Shown here one piece after another: positions 21,200 to 30,423 of a DNA stretch of 64,000 nt. The DNA comes from Tanytarsus gracilentus (taxonomy: Eukaryota; Arthropoda; Insecta; Diptera; Chironomidae), in assembly GCA_038502055.1 (NCBI GenBank), contig JAXRKN010000029.1:533001-597000 (forward strand), in the 5' to 3' direction. Position 1 is the stretch's first letter. Each line of letters starts with the position of its first letter. The translations under genes were made by a program, and so were the position numbers. Below the pieces are notes generated by a model. It was given only the letters and a program-made list of their open reading frames with translations, did no database searches and was not told the DNA's origin.

Positions 21200-22145
21200 T
21201 TTCAAAACCCACACGTGGGTGTTGCCGCGTAACCCACTTGTAACAGATCAGTGTTTGAAAATCAAGTGCATAAAAAATGATCTAAAAATCAAAAATCATC
21301 TATGTCATTAGATTCCTGCTCCAATTACGAGTTCAACGATACCCATGAAGTCATAGTTCTGAAAAATGGACATTTTGGCTGTCCGTGGCACTACTGGCCG
21401 GCCTTGATTAGCATTTATCAAAAATCATCTATGTCAATAGATTCCTGGTCCAATCACGAGTTCAACGATACCCATGAAGCCATAGTTCTGAAAAATGGAC
21501 ATTATGGCTGTCCGTGGCACTACTGGCCGTCCATGATGGACATTCATCAAAAATCATTAATGCCATTCGATTCCTGGTCCAATTACGAGTTCAACGATAC
21601 CCATGAAGCCATAGTTCTGAAAAATGGACATTTTGGCTGTCCGTGGCACTGCTGGCCGGCCATGATGGACATTCCTCAAAAATCATCTACATCAATCGAT
21701 TCCTGGTCCAATCACGAGTTCAACGATACCCATGAAGCCATAGTTCTGAAAAATGGACATTTTGGCTGTCTGTGGCACGACCATAGGTCACGACTCGAAA
21801 AATCATGTATGTCAATCGATTCCTGGTCAAGTTACAAATCAATGCCAATCGATTCCTGGTCCAATCACGAGTTCAACGATACCCATGAAGCCATATAAGA
21901 GAAAATTTGTATGAAAAATGGACGTTATGGCCGTCCATGGCACGACCATAGGTCATGACTCAAAAAATAGTCAGTGCCTGCACATATAGACCCTAAGAGC
22001 TACCATCTGGCGAAAACTAGAAGTCTCTAGCTGGTCCAGGGACCGAGATCTCGCTTGTGCAGACGGACGGACGGACGGACAGACGGACGGACGGACGGAA
22101 TCACGAGCATATAAGCGTTACACCACTTTGTGGGTTACGCTAAAA
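21200..22145 (-). repeat. Repeat family R1, copy 3 (inverted), with 129-bp tandem units
   Basis: It starts with TTCAAAACCCACACGTGGGT (the R1 right end inverted) and ends with a GGAC/GACG microsatellite and GTGGGTTACGCTAAAAA (the R1 left end inverted). Between them the R1 core is amplified into 129-bp tandem units beginning near 21301, 21430, 21559 and 21688, with a shorter fifth unit near 21808. As 129 is divisible by 3, one frame stays open for 198 codons as a 43-residue repeat. Copy-to-copy changes are spread over all codon positions, so I read it as noncoding. Confidence 0.75.
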
Positions 22146-22440
22146 ATTTATAAGAGAAAAAAAAATTTCCGATCTCAGCAACCTTAGAGAAAGCGACGCA
22201 AAAAGCTAAAGGAAAAATTAATTAAAAACAGCAAATTTAATTAATTATCACAAAATAAAGTGAATTCATATTCAAATCTTAAAAGCTATAAGGTGAGTAA
22301 CGTGAGCGACCAGAAAATGTAAAGTGCAAAAGTTTTGAGTCGTTTAAAGTGACAAAAAAAATAAATTTAAATTTCCACAAAATTTTCACACTTGAAATTT
22401 TTCAAATCTTGAAATTAAAATTGTTTTAAATTATTTGCAG

Positions 22441-22947
22441 ATGGGCGCTTGTGTGCAAAAGCAAAGTAATGGAGATGACGTTAGCAAAGACGTATCTGCC
22501 AAAAAGAATAAAGACCGTGGCTGTAAAACTAAAGCAGTCGACGAGCTCAACAAGAAAACCGCCAAATTTTACATTAATGGCGATGGTAAAGAAGAGTTAT
22601 CAGCGAAGTTAAGGCATCGAGAAAGCCACAATGTTATAATCGGCACGCTAAACATGAAGACTAATCAATTCGATAGCTATGATGGTGAAGATGACGAGAT
22701 GGCTGCGATATATAAGCACCATGGCTGCAAGACTGATGAACTCGGAGAAATTAATACAAAGACGAATGATAATCAAAAAGACGAAACAAACTTGAAGACG
22801 ATTGACTCTGTTGGTGATGGCCAAGGCGATGAAAAAGACGAGACGTTTATGACGACGAAGCAAATTCGAACCACTGACGACACAACTGGCGAGACCTCGG
22901 TGATCAAAAAGCATAGGAACCGGCTTGAAAAGGTAAACAAGAAGTGA
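22441..22947 (+). CDS. Hydrophilic MG-C-start protein of unknown function
   Basis: 168 residues from ATG 22441, which lies directly after a TTATTTGCAG acceptor. A strong donor (AAG|GTGAGTAAC) at 22294 makes a 5' noncoding exon ending at 22293 and a 147-bp intron likely. The protein starts MGACVQ, a possible N-myristoylation (Gly2) plus palmitoylation (Cys4) site. The rest is Lys/Asp/Thr-rich with no membrane segment. Two loose repeats (CKT-x5-ELNKKT and CKT-x5-EINTKT) suggest internal duplication. I do not recognise a family. The putative 5' exon abuts R1 copy 3. The gene at 28518 has the same start arrangement (AG|ATGGGC), so the two may be diverged relatives. Confidence 0.5.
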   Translation: MGACVQKQSNGDDVSKDVSAKKNKDRGCKTKAVDELNKKTAKFYINGDGKEELSAKLRHRESHNVIIGTLNMKTNQFDSYDGEDDEMAAIYKHHGCKTDELGEINTKTNDNQKDETNLKTIDSVGDGQGDEKDETFMTTKQIRTTDDTTGETSVIKKHRNRLEKVNKK

Positions 22948-23881
22948 AAATTTTCCTTAAAAGTTAGAGAGGTTCTGTCAGTTCTCTACTCGACCCTTTG
23001 ATGATCTAGATGCAATTTTATTGAGTACTTTAGATTTAAGATTTATTTGGGTTTAGTATGAGGATCATGGTGAATATCTAAGATTTTAAGCGATATTTTT
23101 TCAAATGCCTCAGCGAAATCTTTTATTACTTATCAGCGAGTCATTTTGATTTGATAATTTTTCGTTATTTTCTCTAGACTTGCCTGATAGCTAATTTTTG
23201 CATTTCCACATTTTACTAAAATAATATTTTGCTCACTTTCATGTTGGTTCCCTTCATGGAATTTAATTTTGATTTCGTTAACTGCGAATTTATTTTTCTT
23301 CCTCAATAATTTTTTAGGCGTTAAGAAGGAGAAAACTCACGGATGAACCAAATGCAGCTGCAATTTTAATTTTTATACGTTTGTAATCTAGTTGTAGTTG
23401 TTAGTTTTTGTAGAACGGTTTGAAGTAAAATTGTGTAGTTGTGATGTCTAGTTGCTCATTAGAATCTTCCTCAATAAAGCGTTTTACTTTTTGTAAATTC
23501 TGAACTAGCTCTATATTTTTCTTCGTACTCTTCCTGAAATTTATAATTGAAACCATAAACAATAAAATTATGATCAAATTTTGATTGCTCAATCGAGTTT
23601 TTTGAAATAATTGATGAATTTTGCAATCACGTGATTTTTATGTGGAATCGCGATGAAGTTTTAAATCACGAGCATCGCGAGAAGTAAAATGCAAAGTGCG
23701 TGAATTATTCAGAATGAGATTTTTAAAATTCATAATTTTGAGCATTCGATTTTCATTTTGTCGCTTACCATATAAAATTCCTTTTTAACTTGATATTTCA
23801 ATAAATTGCTGCTTCTTTCATATTTTAGAATTAATTATTGAGATTTTCGAATTATTGGGAATTTATTGTGATTGTTGCTTT
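22948..23881. other. Interval with probable 3' UTR, no further gene
   Basis: Follows the hydrophilic gene. A minus-strand frame at 23401-23592 lacks an ATG start and has no recognisable domain. I see nothing else that can be supported. Confidence 0.4.
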
Positions 23882-24146
23882 TTAGCGTAACCCAACAAAG
23901 TTGTGGCTTATATACTCATCTTTCCGTCCGTCCGTCCGTCTGTTCCATCGAGATCTCAGCCCCTGGACCAGCTAGAGACTTCTAGTTTTCTCTAGATGGT
24001 AGCTCTGAGGATTTTTATTAACCCATTTTAGGAATTTTTTGAATTATGACCATTGGTCGTTCCATGAACGGCCACAATGTCCATTTTTCATACAAATTTT
24101 CTCATATATGGCTTCATTGGTATCGTTGAACTCGTGATTGGACTAG

Positions 24147-24403
24147 TGTCCCCGCCGACGACGAAATAAAATAAGACACGAAATAATATCTCAAGAATGC
24201 AGTGTTTATTTTTGCTAGAAAATAAATCATAATATAGTAAAATATAATACATTTTTACTACCGAAATACTTTTCGTCTTATCTTGCCGGCGTGTGAAATC
24301 AAAAAGAAAGAGTGAATGCAAAAACAGAATGAATGACATTTCAAATGAGAGAATGAATATGAATGAAATGAGAAAATGAGAGAATACCCTGCCGGCGGCC
24401 ACA
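24147..24403 (-). repeat. 3' LTR of the BEL/Pao element
   Basis: 257 bp, starting TGTCCCCGCCGACGACG and ending GCCGGCGGCCACA. It is the 3' LTR because the element lies on the minus strand. Confidence 0.9.
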
Positions 24404-24421
24404 TCGTCCCCCTCGCCCGTT

Positions 24422-27400
24422 CTAACGGCGACCACTTCGGCTGGACGACGGTCTTTCAACGTCCTTGTCAACAAATCTTAATGCTCTAGCGACGACTCTC
24501 GTTAGCATCATCCAATCGGATCTCACATTTGCACTAACTCCGGCCAAAATTCCTGCCTGCCACGGGTTGATCAGACCTAGCGGCTTTGACAGCATAACAT
24601 ATTCAGTCACGTCTGACTTTCTGGCAATTACTTCTTTTTCGCTCGCGCATGGGCGGACGAGATCAGAAGGCAATTGCGGCCATGTTGCTTGTGGTTGGTA
24701 CAAAAAGGGTGGTCCATTAAACCACGGATGAGATGGGTCGGAAAAATCAATTTCTACCCATTTGGTTCCAAGATCGGCGACATTATCCTTGCTATGCACA
24801 TAATTCCAAGCATGAATTGATGTGCTTTCATGAATTTGTGACACCCTTGGGGCCACGAATTGCGTTAAACGAATATGTCTCGATCGAATCCATCTGAGCG
24901 TCGAGAGTGAGTCAGACCAACATACGTAACTCACTACTTTAAATCGTCGTTGCCATTCCAGTGTAGATGTCAATAAACGTGAACCGATTAAAGCAGCCAT
25001 GAGTTCTAAACGTGGTACTGAGACATACTTTATTGGCGCCACTCTTGCTTTCGCAACTATTAGTCTCACGTACACCTCATCGCCGCATTCAAAACGTGCA
25101 TATACACATGCAGCATATGCCTCGTTAGACGCGTCACCAAACATGTGAAGCGTAATCACGCATTCATCCAGCGGACACTGAATGTATCTTCTTGGAATGT
25201 GTAATAAACCGATTTGTCTAAATTCGGACATCCATTTAGTCCATTTGTCGAAAAGATCGCTTGGGATCTTCTCTTTCCATGTTAACTGATTTTTAGCCAT
25301 TTCATAATTATTTGGCATAACTGAGTCATCATTAGCCCATAGCAATTTTGCCTCATATCTCTTGGCTGACGGAATAAATTTAAGAGAAGAATCCAAAATT
25401 GCCTCCGCTTGCTTATCGTTCATGCTATAATCGCCACCTGTATGTGAAATTCCAAGACTCTCAAGGCTGAAATGGTACTTTACGAGCTTCATCAAGGGGT
25501 CAATGCACTCATTCTCGCTCGGAGAATGTTCTGTACAAATGTGACCGACTATAAGAGGTTCCTTGATTATTTCTACATCCCAATCATCAGTTATTGAGCC
25601 TCCAACTGACCATCCCAGTTCGCAAAGTTCTGCAACTGGACCAAAACCTCCTTTTACAGTTTGCAATGAGCAAATTAACGCATTATGAGGCAAACCTAAT
25701 AAAATTTGCGGTCTTTGTTGTTTATACGATGGCAATGGAACATTCGAGAGGTATGGAAATTCCTTTTTTAACTCATTGGCATCCAACGACTGTTCCGGGA
25801 GACTTAAATCCTCAACTGCTATGACGTTTCTGATTTTGATTGAAAATGTTTTTCCGTAAGGAACAAAAAACACGTCAAAAATTGCTGCATTGTGCTCGGT
25901 TCTAACGACATTGTTAGTCCACTTCATAGAGATCTCGATAGGAGCGCTTTCATAACCAGCCATATCGAGTAAAGATCTTTCAGATAACGACCTGCCTGCT
26001 CCACTATCGCACATTATTGTGATAGGAATTAACACACCATCAGATGAGACTACATGGCCAGGAATTATTTTGTAGTAGGTTGTGACTGGACGCGTAGCTA
26101 CTGGCATCACATGAAATCCACAAAATACCACGTTCGGAATGAGCTCATTAGCATGCCCGTGCAATAATGGATGTCGCTTTTGAATGTTGCATGAATCTAT
26201 TGGACATTTTACAATAATCACGCAGCGATCAGCTTTATGAGATTTTCTCCCTAGACAATTTTCGCACACTTTCAGTCTTTTCACAATTTGCGTTCTTTCA
26301 TCATGGCTTGCACGACTAAGTAGAGGACACTTTCGCAATGGATGAGCCTCTTCGCAATTGAAACATTTCACCTTTCTCCCTCGCATTTTAGTTCTCGCAT
26401 TGGATGAACCAGTGGCGGCGGGAGTTGACTTTTGAGATTCTGATGTGAACAAGACATGAGATGAAGTTGCATTATCAAGGGAAGGACGTTCCTTGATTCG
26501 TTTTAAAATTTCCTCAAGAAATGCTGCGAGTCCATCGACGCTTACGCTCTGGTGATTTTTTTCAACCCAACGACGCCACTGCGTGACATGATCAGGGAAT
26601 AACTTTTCCTCAATAATAAATAATGAGCTGACGGCACATAACTCATGTTCCTGCTTGAATTGCTTACATAAGAGACCGTAATGTTTTACAGCCGAAAACA
26701 ATTTCAACAATCCCGACTTATCGTAAGCTCGCTCGACACGCTTTAAAAGCTTAATTTTTTCAAGATGAAATCTCAAAACATTTCCTTTGACACCATAAAA
26801 ATGATCCAGCAATTTAAGCACTTCAATTGGGTCCGCGAATGGATTCAGAATTTCCGCCTCATACATGTTTCTTGCCTCGCCTTGAATTAAATCTCTTAAT
26901 CTTTCCATATCCTCAATTGGGCGATAATTTCCACGTTTGCTAGATGCAACAAAAGACGTTTTGAACGTCGCCCATGAAGCAACGTCACCATTGAACGTTG
27001 GAGGTTTAGCGATATTTGATCGAATCATGGTGAGTTCATCGACTTTTAACTTTTTTGCCTCTTCTTCTTGCTCGGCATAATTTGGATAAATTGATGCCAT
27101 ATCGGAGAGTGTCATATTTGAAAAGGAAGAAGAAGAAATATTCATATTGCACGTGGTGGAGCGACATTGAGGAATATTGAAAGTTGCTGCAATTCCATGA
27201 TGCCTGGACTGAGTGCGAGACTCATTGAGGATTTCTTGAGTATGTGGAGATGTCTCGAGAAAAGAAGAAGGAGGATCTGCATTCGTCGCATGGGAGGAAT
27301 GCATTTCCTTGAGAGAATGATTTTCTACTGACAATTCTTCGATCTTCTTATTTTTTTCTTTATGCAAATCGGTACTCGCTTGGAGTTCCAAAAGCATCTG

Positions 27401-27775
27401 ATCTTTACCACAAGTTAATTGAGCAACTAACAATGACTTATCGACACATCCTTCACAAATATATGCGTCATGCTGGCGCTCAAAAGCGACCTTCCAATTT
27501 TTCAATGCCTTTGCAGACTCTGCTTGGACTTCTTTTGCAAGTCCCCCCGTCTCATCTGCTGCCTGGCATTCAGCACAATACCAGTATCGCCATAAACTTA
27601 CAGAAGGATGATTGAATTTTAAACAAAACAAATGACCACTCGTCGAGCATGACTTTTCAACGTTGCAACATCGGATCATTGCATCTTCGACAACATCGCA
27701 TTCAACGCAGCATTTTTCATGATCAGCTTCCGACAAATTGGAGCGAACAATGATGCATTTACTTGCCTCCATCAT
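24422..27775 (-). CDS. BEL/Pao Gag-Pol remnant: PHD-like finger, Gag, protease and RNase H, no RT core
   Basis: 1117 residues from ATG at 27773-27775. Seen in order: an N-terminal Cys/His region ending W-Y-C-A-E-C like a PHD finger; a coiled stretch; a Gag region (FNGDVASWATFKTSF, the DUF1759 type); a zinc knuckle near CFNCEEAHPLRKC; a retropepsin-like DSGAGRS; then the Pao-type linker ending YEMAKNQL. The next residues, TWKEKIPSDLFDKW, belong downstream of the RT in typical Pao proteins, so the palm with YVDD is missing with the frame preserved. RNase H-like motifs follow (HMFGDASNEAY, RLELMAAL, CWSDSLSTLRW), then PWFNGPPFL. No integrase is present. It could still make Gag and be moved by an intact relative. 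Confidence 0.85.
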   Translation of the reverse strand: MMEASKCIIVRSNLSEADHEKCCVECDVVEDAMIRCCNVEKSCSTSGHLFCLKFNHPSVSLWRYWYCAECQAADETGGLAKEVQAESAKALKNWKVAFERQHDAYICEGCVDKSLLVAQLTCGKDQMLLELQASTDLHKEKNKKIEELSVENHSLKEMHSSHATNADPPSSFLETSPHTQEILNESRTQSRHHGIAATFNIPQCRSTTCNMNISSSSFSNMTLSDMASIYPNYAEQEEEAKKLKVDELTMIRSNIAKPPTFNGDVASWATFKTSFVASSKRGNYRPIEDMERLRDLIQGEARNMYEAEILNPFADPIEVLKLLDHFYGVKGNVLRFHLEKIKLLKRVERAYDKSGLLKLFSAVKHYGLLCKQFKQEHELCAVSSLFIIEEKLFPDHVTQWRRWVEKNHQSVSVDGLAAFLEEILKRIKERPSLDNATSSHVLFTSESQKSTPAATGSSNARTKMRGRKVKCFNCEEAHPLRKCPLLSRASHDERTQIVKRLKVCENCLGRKSHKADRCVIIVKCPIDSCNIQKRHPLLHGHANELIPNVVFCGFHVMPVATRPVTTYYKIIPGHVVSSDGVLIPITIMCDSGAGRSLSERSLLDMAGYESAPIEISMKWTNNVVRTEHNAAIFDVFFVPYGKTFSIKIRNVIAVEDLSLPEQSLDANELKKEFPYLSNVPLPSYKQQRPQILLGLPHNALICSLQTVKGGFGPVAELCELGWSVGGSITDDWDVEIIKEPLIVGHICTEHSPSENECIDPLMKLVKYHFSLESLGISHTGGDYSMNDKQAEAILDSSLKFIPSAKRYEAKLLWANDDSVMPNNYEMAKNQLTWKEKIPSDLFDKWTKWMSEFRQIGLLHIPRRYIQCPLDECVITLHMFGDASNEAYAACVYARFECGDEVYVRLIVAKARVAPIKYVSVPRLELMAALIGSRLLTSTLEWQRRFKVVSYVCWSDSLSTLRWIRSRHIRLTQFVAPRVSQIHESTSIHAWNYVHSKDNVADLGTKWVEIDFSDPSHPWFNGPPFLYQPQATWPQLPSDLVRPCASEKEVIARKSDVTEYVMLSKPLGLINPWQAGILAGVSANVRSDWMMLTRVVARALRFVDKDVERPSSSRSGRR

Positions 27776-27912
27776 ATTAAGATCAGCTAATTCTCGCTAG
27801 GAGAAATGCTGAAACAAAAAATATTTCAAATTTGCGCCACAAAAAAATTCTTCTTTTTCTCGCAATGGAGAAGAAAAAAATCCTGAGAATTTTTTTAAAC
27901 AAAAATAAACGA

Positions 27913-28170
27913 TGTCCCCGCCGACGACGAAATAAAATAAGACACGAAATAATATCTCAAGAATGCAGTGTTTATTTTTGCTAGAAAATAAATCATAATA
28001 TAGTAAAATATCATACATTTTTTACTACCGAAATACTTTTCGTCTTATCTTGCCGGCGTGTGAAATCAAAAAGAAAGAATGAATGCAAAAACAGAATGAA
28101 TGACATTTCAAATGAGAGAATGAATATGAATGAAATGAGAAAATGAGAGAATACCCTGCCGGCGGCCACA
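27913..28170 (-). repeat. 5' LTR of the BEL/Pao element
   Basis: 258 bp. Compared with the other LTR I see one extra T in a T-run, one A/C change and one G/A change. Confidence 0.9.
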
Positions 28171-28517
28171 GACTAGGACTTGATTGACATAGATGATTTT
28201 TGATGTATGTCCATCATGGTCGGCCAGGAGTGCCACTAATGTCCATTTTTCAGAACTATGGCCATATATGGGGTACTAATCTAAGACAGCGGAGCTTTTG
28301 GAAATGGCAACGCCGTCTGCAGACCGATCTTGTTTATTTTTTTGCAAAGCAATGAGACACCCCGAGATTAAAATTAAGAAATCTGCGTTTTAAAAGTTAA
28401 TTAGTCTGAACAGTGGGATTTAAGTTGAATTAAATGGCTTTGGATTCAAATATTTTATTGATTTAAAACTTTAAAAGTTGAGTTATTTTTAAAGCAACAA
28501 TTTTAAAATTTTTATAG

Positions 28518-29102
28518 ATGGGCGATTGTCTAGGATGGCAGTTGAATGACAGCACAGACGAATCGGACGAAGAGACGAGTATGGAGACGAAATGGCATTT
28601 GGATGATGGTACTGATGAATCGGCAAAGGAGACGGAGCGAATTGCTGGGATTGAAAACGCTAAGTATGTGTTCGAAAATTCATGTATGAGTTTGGTTGGG
28701 CCGTTAAACATGATGGATTTAAAAATGACCGTAACAAAAGTCCGGACCACGAATAGCGCTGTTCGTGTGTTCGGAACATTGAAACCGGTTAATTTTGAAG
28801 GAAGTTACGTTATGACGGCACCAAACAAGACTCTTATGACAGGATTGCTCTCTGTCGAGTTGCTTAGTTTAGAGTTTACGATCGATTTTATTGAGAAGTT
28901 TAATTGCGATGAAACTTGGGCAGTGAGCATTCGTCATTGGCGACTTGATAATTCGAAATTCAAGTTCCATGGAGTTTCTGATAAGATTAATCGATCATTG
29001 AATCGAGATTATGAGGATTTGTGGCCGAAAGTCAGAAATGACATCAAAATTGCCGTTGTTAAGCAGTTGTTTAAGCAATCGAGCCTTAATTCTCGATTGT
29101 AA
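28518..29102 (+). CDS. MG-C-start protein, possibly takeout/JHBP-like
   Basis: 194 residues from ATG 28518, directly after a TTTTTATAG acceptor, so an upstream noncoding exon is likely. The first ~55 residues are acidic and repetitive (DSTDESDEET, DGTDESAKET). The remainder alternates beta-like segments and ends with NRSLNRDYEDLWPKVRNDI, which recalls the C-terminal helix of takeout / juvenile-hormone-binding proteins (LNENW...). There is no signal peptide, unlike that family; instead MGDC could be lipidated. The family call is weak and from memory. It stops at 29100-29102. The start arrangement matches the gene at 22441. Confidence 0.45.
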   Translation: MGDCLGWQLNDSTDESDEETSMETKWHLDDGTDESAKETERIAGIENAKYVFENSCMSLVGPLNMMDLKMTVTKVRTTNSAVRVFGTLKPVNFEGSYVMTAPNKTLMTGLLSVELLSLEFTIDFIEKFNCDETWAVSIRHWRLDNSKFKFHGVSDKINRSLNRDYEDLWPKVRNDIKIAVVKQLFKQSSLNSRL

Positions 29103-29744
29103 GTTGGCTAGAAAATTCTCAATAATTTCGAATTTAAATTTCCAATAATTAAAAGTCTGAATTGACTTATTAACAGATATTCTTGATTAAATGCTTATTT
29201 AGTTGTTGATTAAAATTTAGAAAATAGCCAACAATAAATTCAAATGATTATTCAATGATCGATGTATTGAAACTCATTAATTAAAGTCCTAATTGACTAT
29301 TGAACTATTATGCATATTATTTCCATAAAACATGTTAAATTTTTTCCTTTCCATTTATTGCAAAAAATATTTCAATTTGTTTATTTAACATAAAAATATG
29401 TAAAAATATATGCAAGATAAATTTGAACTTGCATATAAACGAAACTTTTAAGTTCAAGCAAAAAAATTTGCGAGCTTAAAAAATTATTGAATTATAAATG
29501 AAGCAACTTAAAAAAATTAAAACAATTTAATTCAGTTCCTTCATTTATCAGAATATTTATTGACAATTTACTAATCTATTGTTTTTTTTCTCTCCCAAGC
29601 AGGTTGATTAAAATTTGAATTTGTGTTGCTTGTTCTTCAAGTAGTTGATGACCAAATTCTTAAAATTTTGATCATGATATTTAATTGATTATTTAAAACT
29701 AATTTATTTATTTTTCTTTCCCCTTATTTGATGAAATTTCAAAA
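29103..29744. other. 3' flank, no gene recognised
   Basis: AT-rich DNA following the gene at 28518; only scattered short direct repeats. Confidence 0.4.
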
Positions 29745-30250
29745 TTATTTAGTTAGAAAAAATGTTGGTTTAATTTTGAGAAATTTAGAAAGGGTCTGCT
29801 TGTCCCTTAGAATTCTAATTGAATTTTTTCAAAATTATAAAGTGAAAAAAATGTGGGTTTAATTTTGAGAAATTTAGAAAGGGTCTGCTTGTCCCTTGGA
29901 ATTCGTATTGAATTTTTTCAAAATTGTAAAGTGAAAAATGTTGGTTTTATTTAGAAAGGTTATGACTTTTTCCTGGAATTTCTGTTCGTTTAAATTACAA
30001 AATTCCAAAGTAGCAAAAGTAGGTTTTATATGATAAAGTTAGGGAAATTTCAATTAAAAGCATAAGATATAAATTTAGGGATTTTTTTCGAAATTTAAAA
30101 TGTATAGAAATATGAAAGTAGAAGAATATAAAAATATTTAATGAAACTTGTAGGAAACATTTAGGAAGTTAGTATATGTTTAAAGTTAGGGAAATTTCAA
30201 TTAAAAGCATGAGATAAAAATTTAGAGATTTTTTTAAAATTTAAAATGTG
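29745..30250. repeat. Diverged tandem repeats
   Basis: Units of roughly 100 bp share TTTAATTTTGAGAAATTTAG and AAAGGGTCTGCTTGTCCCTT (about 29770 and 29850, with a third, weaker unit near 29945). A second pair (about 30029 and 30180) shares AAAGTTAGGGAAATTTCAAT. No coding sequence. Confidence 0.6.
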
Positions 30251-30423
30251 AGAGAATAGGAAACATTTAGGAACTTAGTTAGAATTTACTAAAAATTTTC
30301 GGTCCTTGAAGAAAGAAATCAACTTGATGAAAATTTAACGGAACTTGACAGAATATCGGAATTTCATTGGAATTCCAATAAATTTTGTTGAAAATGTTTT
30401 GGAATTTTCCATAAAATTTAAGT

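Larger units (their letters stand above)
24147..28170 (-). mobile_element. BEL/Pao LTR retrotransposon, internally deleted
   Basis: A 4.0-kb element with LTRs at 24147-24403 (257 bp) and 27913-28170 (258 bp), each TGT...ACA, differing at about three places. Flanking GACTAG (24141-24146 and 28171-28176) is the target duplication. A purine-rich tract abuts the 3' LTR on the minus strand (about 24404-24420). It codes for one frame (24422-27775) with Gag, protease and RNase H-type parts but no RT active site or integrase. Near-identical LTRs, an open frame and a perfect duplication indicate a young, non-autonomous copy. Confidence 0.9.
23882..28335 (+). repeat. R1-type repeat split by an LTR retrotransposon
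   Basis: The left part (23882-24146) starts TAGCGTAACCC with a CCGT microsatellite and the R1 core; the right part (28171-28335) continues the core and ends GGAAATGGCAACGCCGTCTG, as in the repeat at 15165-15740. The two halves join at GACTAG, duplicated on both sides of the retrotransposon. So the R1 copy is older than the insertion. Confidence 0.75.
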
